Assembly (NCBI GenBank): GCA_021432635.1 | Contig: MU270018.1 | Location: 813,579-877,578, forward strand | Direction of reading: 5' to 3' | Source of the DNA: Thozetella sp. PMI_491 | Lineage: Eukaryota; Ascomycota; Sordariomycetes; Chaetosphaeriales; Chaetosphaeriaceae | Length of the DNA stretch: 64,000 bases | In this document: in pieces, positions 56,701 through 64,000 of the stretch | Position numbering within the stretch: position 1 is the stretch's first letter | How the letters are laid out: each line of letters begins with the position of its first letter | Notes under the pieces: generated by a model | Database searches by the model: none | Seen by the model: the letters and a program-made list of their open reading frames with translations, nothing else | Told to the model about the DNA's origin: nothing | Translations under genes and position numbers: made by a program

Positions 56701-59269
56701 GGCTGCCATGCCGCCTTCGAGAAGGAAGCCAGTCAGCTGGCTCCTTGTGCTCCAAAGACTGTAGCTTGGCTTTAGGTGCGAACCAACTAGGTCGAGACGT
56801 CCCGAGCTGCTCTCCGAGTCGACCGGCCGCCAAGCAAAGATTCCGGCAGCTGAATCCGTGGGAAGGGGGAAGGCCTGATCAGAAGGCCCGGGCCGGCCAG
56901 CACGACTGTGCCACCGTGCTAGTACCTCTACCATGCTCAGAGGCGGACTTGTTCTCGACAGTTGCGGCTGTGATAAAGACTACCCCACGCTTAGCATAGC
57001 CGAGGTTAGATATGCACTCCTACTTCGCTTCAGTCGAGACAGGGGGCTACGTAACCTTAGGTTTGGGTGATTCCACCCTCAAGCACCCAAGAACTTGTGT
57101 CGAGGGAGCGCTAGAAACTGCGGTTGGGAGCCTGGCGGATGCAATGATCCCTCGATAGCTAGGCCCCGGCCCCGCAGCGCTATATGAGGCTCTCTAATAG
57201 GTCTTTTCTCAATTAATAGGAAGGCAGCAGCACTGACATTAGTGTGCGCCACGTCTGTGTAAAGCCACTGGTCCACATGTTCTATACCTGAGGGCGTCGC
57301 TGACGAGTGCTGGGTGTCTCCAAGCACGAGTGCTTTAGCAAAAAAATACAGCGCACTCCTATTGCGCGCCCCTGTCTGGTTGCAGCCGTCCCAGCGTGGT
57401 TTGCCACTTGCGATGAGCAGTGCTCAAGGCAGTGCTCAAGCTACTACCTAATTACTTGCCCGAACAGCGCTGTGATCATGTTGTCCATCCCCCACACTAG
57501 TTAAACACTTTTCCCATAGCCTTATTCAGGATTGGCTAATACTCCTGCCACAGCCCGAAGACTCGCACCGCACTCGCTACAGGAAGATGTCTTTTTTCCT
57601 CCCCATACTTGCGAGTGCATGTCGTGCTGCGCATCCTATGCGGCCGCCTCTGAAGGGCCCTGTCCCTCCCCTCAGTAGGACGGTGCTGGCGCCCAGAGAA
57701 CGACGTAGCAGAATGGCGGCCTATGTAGCAAGATCCAACCAAGGCAGCCACAGGTCACAATGGCCTTATTGGTTCGAAGAAACGCCAGTGTGGCATACCA
57801 ACTAGGGTTGGAGATCCTTCTCGAGAGACTATAAAACGTATGGCTGGTGCCTGTCCACCTAATCTAGTCACTAACCCAAACCCCCGTACCCGTTCGACGG
57901 CACGTTTCTCTTACAGCCTTTATAGGTATGATAATCCCTATCTTTCTTCTGAAGCGCCCCCCTCTCCTAGCTCCCCGCTGCGGTTTGATCTTCGCCTCTA
58001 TGTCTATTTTTCCATACAATTGTGTCTTGGCCAATATCTAGTACTTCACTCCCGTGATGGCGGTGGTATCCAGCATTCACAGTGCCGCACCATAATGGTA
58101 TAAACGACTGGCGTGTTGGTGAAAAACGCCACTGGAGCGGTTTGATCACTATGTGGCTTAGACCAAGGCCCGCTAGAGCGCAAGAGTCCTTCGGCCGGCC
58201 ATACTGGGAGTGCCATCCTGATGCTATAGACGTGTTTCGTGGATGTCGACTTTACAGCAGTGTTGTAAGATATGAAGGGAGGTCCCTTAGCTGGTATTCG
58301 CAAATATATAGGCGTTTCAAGGCATATATCATGTCGTGAGGCATCACATCATGTGGCAGCCACACGGCTAGCTCCGGGCCAACTACATTTGTTGCCCTTG
58401 AAGTTGAACTGCTCGTAGGGGGATCTATCTCCGTCAAAATATCTTGAACGTCCTAGCATAACGACAGAATTACACGAGCTTTGTGTCCTAGCCTTTATGA
58501 GTTCATCTGAGACTATCTATAAGGTAATCGCACTGATCTTCCTCCTAGCCAGACGCTGAGATACTCGCAGAGGAGGTTGAAGATGTGGCAGATAAAAGGT
58601 TCAGTCCAAGCCCTGCTAATATCCTTTCTATATGGATAACTTGTGGCGATATAACTCCCGATCCAGTTCAAGTAACAGCATCATTCTTTGCCGCTGCACA
58701 TGCTCTCCCACATTCGCAGTAAGTGATGGTCGTGTTCTTGAGTGATATGGAATCTCCAGATCCCATCCTCGGTACCGAATAGTACCGCGGGCTCTACTAG
58801 CCTTCTCGTGCAAGCCATCAAAGAAACGGCTTGAATGCCGATTATCGTCCTGGCATCAACGCTTGACTCTCGGATGGATATCATCTAAATTCCATAAAGA
58901 GTTACGATGCATATGGCTATCGGCCACGCCTAGCCTTCAAATTACAAATATTTGGGTAATTAATTATTGTTTATTGCCTCTGATCATGCTATTGTGGATG
59001 CTATACACCAGCCAGGGCCATGTCCATGGTGAAGTGTACGTGTGGGAGCGCGTGGACAGCGGTGTACCACCAGTGTGGCTCTGATGGAGGTGGTACAATG
59101 GATATTGAAGATAAGTATTATATCGACTTTAGCGGTCCTTGTTTTACGAGTTCCATACGATCCTAACCCAAATTGTGGAGGACTCTGCAGTAGCAGATAG
59201 ATGCTAGCGATCTTGGGCATGGTTCTCATACTGCCAAAAGACAGGTCTATGAACTTTGACATCACCGTA

Positions 59270-59520
59270 TACTAGGTCTCATCAGGCGGTTTGAACTCTT
59301 CGAAGGTCTCTATAAACGGTATATATCGCGCTATTTGAGCTGTTTCCCACGATAGTCCTCGTGAAAGAATACTTTCCATGTAGACTTTAGCGAAGGCTCC
59401 GAATGCGGGCTCAACGAGGTTAATCATGGCAGTTGTATATGCAAACTGGCGAGGCACATTCGTCCACAGTGGTCACTGTACATTAGCTTCAACCTCGATC
59501 TGATTCAGAATTATAAACTT
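59270..59520 (-). pseudogene. Possible decayed protein-coding fragment
   Basis: One minus-strand frame reads FIILNQIEVEANVQ, a TGA stop, PLWTNVPRQFAYTTAMINLV, about 20 more residues, GLSWETAQIARYIPFIETFE, then EFKPPDET, a TAG stop, and YTVMSKFIDLSF. The residue mix looks like a real globular protein, interrupted by two stops, but I recognise no family. A competing frame just upstream (59525-59800) is also open for about 70 codons. Either this is a relic with frameshifts or it is chance in A/T-balanced DNA. Confidence 0.22.
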
Positions 59521-60419
59521 GGGTAGGGACTCCGGCACCCTCCTCTGAAGTGACGCAATGCTATGGCTCGCCAGCAGCAGAGCTCTTGAGGCCAGGATTA
59601 AACATAATGATCAGGATATTAATAAAGTCGGCACAAGTATCTAATTGGGACACATCCCTGCAACGTGGTTTATTTACCAAAGGGCCAGACAGTGAACCCA
59701 TTTCACAAGGGGGTAGTGTTGGGGTTTGCTGCGAGACCGGGGGCGTACCAGAGTCTAGCCAGAGGGCAAGATCCCCCGGCGCCGCATGTTTTCAGCTCGC
59801 TTGTTTATAGGCTCCATCTAGTAAGGCTGTTTCGTATGGCCCAGGTAGGGAATAATGTTCTCTAGAGCTAGGCACGGCTGCGTCGTTGACTTCACTAGTG
59901 AAGGACTAGGAAAACTAGAAGCCAAGCGGAAGGTGATCATCTTGGTTTCCGACCATCGTGGCGCATGCACAGCCATTCAAGGCTTGCTCAATAATGCCAC
60001 AAAGACGCCGCTCAGACAAGACCATCTGATGGCTGGACGTTTCGAACGCCGAACTGCGAGATGACTCGCTTTGTGTGGCTCTCGCTATGTGTTCTTTCCG
60101 GATAAATATACTCCAGGGTTAGGGTTCTGTACGTCATGTTGGGACGGTCTAGACCATTTAGCCAACATGCGCTTTGAAGTTGTGACATGGTACAAGTGTC
60201 AAACTCTACTCCTGCTTCTAGCAGAGACAAAGACGCTCTAGACCTTAACCGATGACCGTCTGCCCTGATCAGGAGACCTGCCGCCCCTCTAAACTCGCGT
60301 GCCCACGACCTGGTTTGGTCATCATTTGAAGCGCAATTCAGCTCCTCAGCCAGGGTTCTGTGTGAACCCCCGTCCGCCCTGTCCCTGAACTTGGCAAATC
60401 CATTGCGCCAGCAAGGATC

Positions 60420-60827
60420 ATGGCAGCGACAATGACCACCCCCGTCTCTCCGCTCGTCGGTACCCCCGCGACGACGTCTGCTCCGTCACCAGCTGCGCTG
60501 ACGGCGAAGCCTACCCCTCTGCCTCCGCGCTCAATACCTCCTTCGAGATCGTCTTCCGAGTCGTCCTCGGCCAGCGCCGCGAATGCGACGTCATCGACGC
60601 CACCGCCAACCACTGGCCAGTCCTTCCAAACGGTGCGCCCCGAGACGGATTGGAACGACCTTCCCGAGGAGATGCTCGCGCAGAACAGAGCCACCGGCGG
60701 ACCCGGCCGCAGCGTGCTTCTCCAGCCGCCCAGCGCTACGGACTCTGCGGCTAGCTCACGGAGCAGCAGCACGTCGAGATCCAAGAAGAAGACCCGCGCG
60801 TACCCGGCCGCTGCGTTTGGAAACTAG
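60420..60827 (+). CDS. Small Ser/Thr/Pro-rich hypothetical protein
   Basis: An intron-less frame of 135 residues starts at an ATG in a good context (AGGATCATGGCAG). It stands out from its flanks by being GC-rich with codon-like C/G third positions. The first 70 residues are Ala/Thr/Pro/Ser-rich and disordered. The segment SFQTVRPETDWNDLPEEMLA is the most structured part. The C-terminus is Ser-rich, then basic (SRSKKKTRAYP). There is no signal peptide or membrane segment. I recognise no family. The sequence is plausible as a small nuclear or cytosolic protein, but expression evidence would be needed. Confidence 0.5.
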   Translation: MAATMTTPVSPLVGTPATTSAPSPAALTAKPTPLPPRSIPPSRSSSESSSASAANATSSTPPPTTGQSFQTVRPETDWNDLPEEMLAQNRATGGPGRSVLLQPPSATDSAASSRSSSTSRSKKKTRAYPAAAFGN

Positions 60828-63800
60828 AATGCGGCGCTAGGGATTTGGCCGTGGCACGCAGACGCCCCTCCCCGTGGTCTCAGGCTGGGCAACAAGGGGG
60901 GCGGGCCCACGGCTAGACTTGTTATCTTCATTGACGCCGGTTGGGGAATGCTGGGATGGCCTCGCTTCCAAGAACTCTTGGGCTGATTGGGGGATACAGT
61001 TTGTCCTAGGTTTTGTGTCCTCCGTCCAGAGGACCGCGCATCGGCGAACGACGCCGGTACCCCCACTACCGGTCATGTGGGCTAGGGATAATGGGCAATG
61101 AAACGAAACGTGGGATCGGTCGTATACAGGTTGGAGTTATGGCTTAGGAACGAGGATTACAGGATGATCGTCGGCAGTACATGCGAGGCAAGGGGGGGAG
61201 GTAGAGAAGAACTAGGGTCTCTGTGAGACGATCAGTATATAGACGCGTACATAGACACGCCTCACCTAGGGGCTACAGTTCATGAGCGATACATTGCTGC
61301 CAATGCTCGCATACGCGCATAGCCCTGCACACCTAAAGTTTCCTAAGCACCCATCGGAAGACACATACTACCTGGTTCGGACGGGTTGCCGAAACCCTCG
61401 TGGCCCTTGGCAGCCATTTCTCGGCTGCTTGAGTAGCTCCTGTCCTCCTCCAAGTCATGTTTGAGAGGATGGGGGTGTGGCATGGGCTGCAAGCCTCAAA
61501 AGAAGTAATCAATGGCAGCCTGTTCAAAGACATGTCTGAGAGAACCTTAAATGTGCGTGTAACAGTCTGTGTCTTCTAAGGGGCCGGTCATGCCACCGGA
61601 GTATAGAAGATACAAGGCAGTCTTGACTCGGCCGAGGCAGCCAGGGGATCGGTGAGCAAGTGAATACGCGTCGTTCGTAGATTTCTCGGCAATAATGGTG
61701 CGGCGTCCTGAGACTGGAGACAAGAAACATCCACGAACTGTGCACAGTACGATCTCAGCCCGCAGGACCTAGGCCAACTCAGCCAAGAAGAGATAGGGAT
61801 AGGCTTGTAACTCCCTCGGCCGTGTGGCTCTACTTGAGCGCTTGTGCTCGTGGTCAAGCTGGCCCGCGCAGGGTCCCCGAATATGTGAGCAGCCAGCGGC
61901 AACTACGAATAAGACGGAACATCGAGAGTGCTAGCTTCCCAGACGAAACGCAGCCCACTTTTCTCCAAGAGAGAAAATGTAGAGCAACGTGAACTACTTT
62001 TGGAGCACGATAAGGTGGTACGGGATGACTGGTAGTAGATGCGAGGTGGCACAATTGGTGTACAGCCGCTATGTAACAAGTATAATGCATCCCTTCTCAC
62101 ACGGCCATAGCCAGGCTGTCTACTTTGTCCATTAATTCAAGCCTCTGCAGGGGATTTGCCTATCATGTACCTGCTATATGGCCCACATTGTGCACTCTTC
62201 CTCTTCCACGCAAACGGGATTGTGCTCAGCCTATGGTGCTCTACCGAGACACCCCGTCTGCATGGTAGATATTAAACAGATGGATGGCATTGCTGCTTAA
62301 GGTAACTGCCTGCACAGTCACTTAGATTTCACCACTTTGTTTTTGGCCATATCCTCAATATGTGACGATCTTGCATGTCAGCTATTAGGAGATTTTGCGG
62401 TGTAATGTTTTGTGCACAGTGCTCTGCAGTCCCGGGATTTCGGTTCAGGTTGGCTTCGAGGCGTCAGTCGGCGCCCCCCCCCCTTTCTCCATGTGTGGGT
62501 AGGGCGCCATTCCGTTTCGACGACTCATCGCAGCCTGCTTTCGAGACCCACGAATCTACTTTAAGTGTTAATCCGCCCCAACAGAAACGAACGAAGGTGG
62601 CTTTTGCCGGTAGGAAGGCCATCGGTTGCGGACTCCGTATCAAGCCACCCCTCCCCAAGGTCTTGTGCCATCTTACTTACCCCGCGGGGCAAGACACGCA
62701 CGGGCGGCGTATTGACAAGGTAACGAGGTCACACTGCAGAAGGAGTATCAAGCAGCATGGGATGCTGCATATCTCAGGGGTAAGAACTAGTCCAGCTCAG
62801 CACCTAAGAGGGAGCCAAGAAACGGGGGTAAATGGAGAGAGCAGAACTGCGAGGTAAATGAAGAGAGAAGAGGCGTTCTTAGGTCGCCCTTTTGTTTCCG
62901 GTGAGCAGCACAACACTACCTAATCCTCATACACATATGTTGCCTGTCTGCCGACGGGGCAAAGCTCTTGACCATCAACACCAACACCATATATCGCAAC
63001 ACAACGCGCCTGCTATCCGCCGCCAAGAGTCCAGATGCTTTGCCAACCCAGCCGGCCCCCAAAAGACACAAATGTGACATCTCTAGGATAACCAGGTATT
63101 TCTTGTTCCGCCAACACGACCAAGTTCCCGATGCAAACCAGTATAATACCGGGTCGAAAAAAGAACGATGGGCCGCAAGGGATTGGCTGCCGCCACCATC
63201 GCCTGGTACAACGAAAACAAATGAAAACAGGAACAAGAAATTAGAAAAAAAAAATGAACCAACTCCCGTAGCCATCCCAAATGCCCAACGCTGTGTTGAG
63301 ATTTGCAACAAGAACCGCGATGTCTTTGCCAGCCTGCCCCCACCCGCCAAGATTGTGCCGATGTAGCCCCAAAAGATCAAAACACCCATTGGAAAGCCCC
63401 CTCCCGTCCGCTAAAAACAAGTAGAACCCCGTCGACTCGTTCTATATGTCTTTTCTTGATGAACTCGTGAACCCATGACCGTGATGATTGGCTTTTTGTC
63501 GTTTGGAAAAAAGGCGCCGCTCTTTTCGACAAAGGACGCGAGACAACCAGACCCCCCAGGAAAACGTGGTATCGCAGAAAACGAGCAAAAACCGAAAAAC
63601 TCCGTCGTAGGCCATCGATGCAGCTAAAATGATTAGAGGATGCAAAACCACCGTCGAACGCCCATTCGTGACCAGTCCAGCCCCATCTTGCGAGGTCGGA
63701 GCACCGAAAGGTATTTGAGTTGTAGTAAACAGCAAAATAGAGGTATCGATTTGTCTTCATCGCGCCGTCCGAAAATGTCAAATTTTCGCTTGTCGAAACC

Positions 63801-64000
63801 AGAGCGTATGTCGATTAAGGTTGTTTGTACAGGGTGCGTGTTGGAAGAAAGTCGAATCAGAGTCCAGTCGACCTTGAGAGTTGATAATGCCCTGCCTGCC
63901 GGGGAAGGAGAAAATCGATGCCTGCTACTCTTTTTTTTATGTCGGTGCCCGCCAAGATGAACAGCTGAAAAGGCCGAACGAGTGGGTAATTTTACAGTCC
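60828..64000. other. Gene-poor right flank
   Basis: No supported gene. Frames of up to 157 codons at 62916-63781 (-) have odd compositions and no motif; they might be UTR of a gene beyond the window. The sequence is more A/T-rich toward the right end. Confidence 0.45.

Larger units (their letters stand above)
53091..60419. other. Long gene-poor stretch with possible decayed coding DNA
   Basis: No supported gene in 7.3 kb. 53.1-54 kb is the promoter side of the minus-strand gene and includes a CCAAT box at 53771-53775. 54.85-55.05 kb is purine-rich on plus (C/T-rich on minus), with A-rich and G-rich runs. 57-60 kb is more A/T-rich and contains the possible pseudogene fragments listed separately. 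Remaining frames are short and chance-like. Confidence 0.45.

Noticed and set aside
62916-63781. Open frames (-) of 157 and 134 codons near the right end
   Set aside because: Residue mix is unusual (Phe/Trp-rich from T-rich DNA), there are no motifs and they overlap other frames. They could be UTR of a gene beyond the window.

Overview
The window looks like nuclear DNA of a filamentous ascomycete (Pezizomycotina, most likely Sordariomycetes; this placement is inferred from protein content). Genes lie singly on both strands. They carry short introns (about 49-160 bp) with GTRAGT-like donors and CTAA/CTGAC branch-like sites, and sit between pyrimidine-rich leaders and long non-coding stretches. 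I see no bacterial features, CRISPR array, rRNA or tRNA gene.

Sixteen protein genes can be supported. From left to right: a vacuolar-type CDF zinc transporter (3143-4924 +); an FBXO9/Hrt3-type F-box protein (5735-7390 +); a very large secreted protein with a propeller-like N-terminus and four WSC domains in 8 exons (9618-15702 +); a Gup1-type MBOAT acyltransferase (16415-18493 +); a FAR-17a/AIG1-like membrane protein (19017-20007 -); a conserved-looking coiled-coil protein of unknown function (24424-26955 +); a URI/Bud27 prefoldin-like protein (28545-30353 +); NudC (30987-31712 -) divergent from the TFIIH subunit Tfb3/MAT1 (32286-33398 +); an AP180/CALM endocytic adaptor (34274-36383 -); mitochondrial aspartyl-tRNA synthetase (38364-40802 +); a small SET-domain protein (41355-42408 -); a five-exon UstYa-like (DUF3328) protein (43176-44334 -) divergent from a small secreted Tyr/Ser-rich protein (45506-46194 +); an F-box-like, cysteine-cluster protein (51408-53090 -); and a small Ser/Thr/Pro-rich hypothetical protein (60420-60827 +).

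Region by region: 1-3.1 kb is gene-poor with a possible LINE relic. 3-20 kb is membrane, wall and lipid functions. 20-24.4 kb is non-coding and low in complexity. 24-42 kb is a dense housekeeping block (transcription, chaperone, endocytosis, mitochondrial translation, methyltransferase). 42-46 kb is accessory in character, with the UstYa-like/secreted pair. 46-64 kb is gene-poor, with two genes and a possible pseudogene near 59 kb.

The most interesting candidate is the UstYa-like oxidase family gene, which is hidden across five small exons. It shares a 1.17-kb divergent intergenic region with a small secreted protein whose only short Cys- and Tyr-rich segment follows its signal peptide. This could be an unusual RiPP-type pair, but the usual repeated dibasic core units are absent. 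All gene models were spliced by eye, with phases checked by arithmetic. No homology search could be run.
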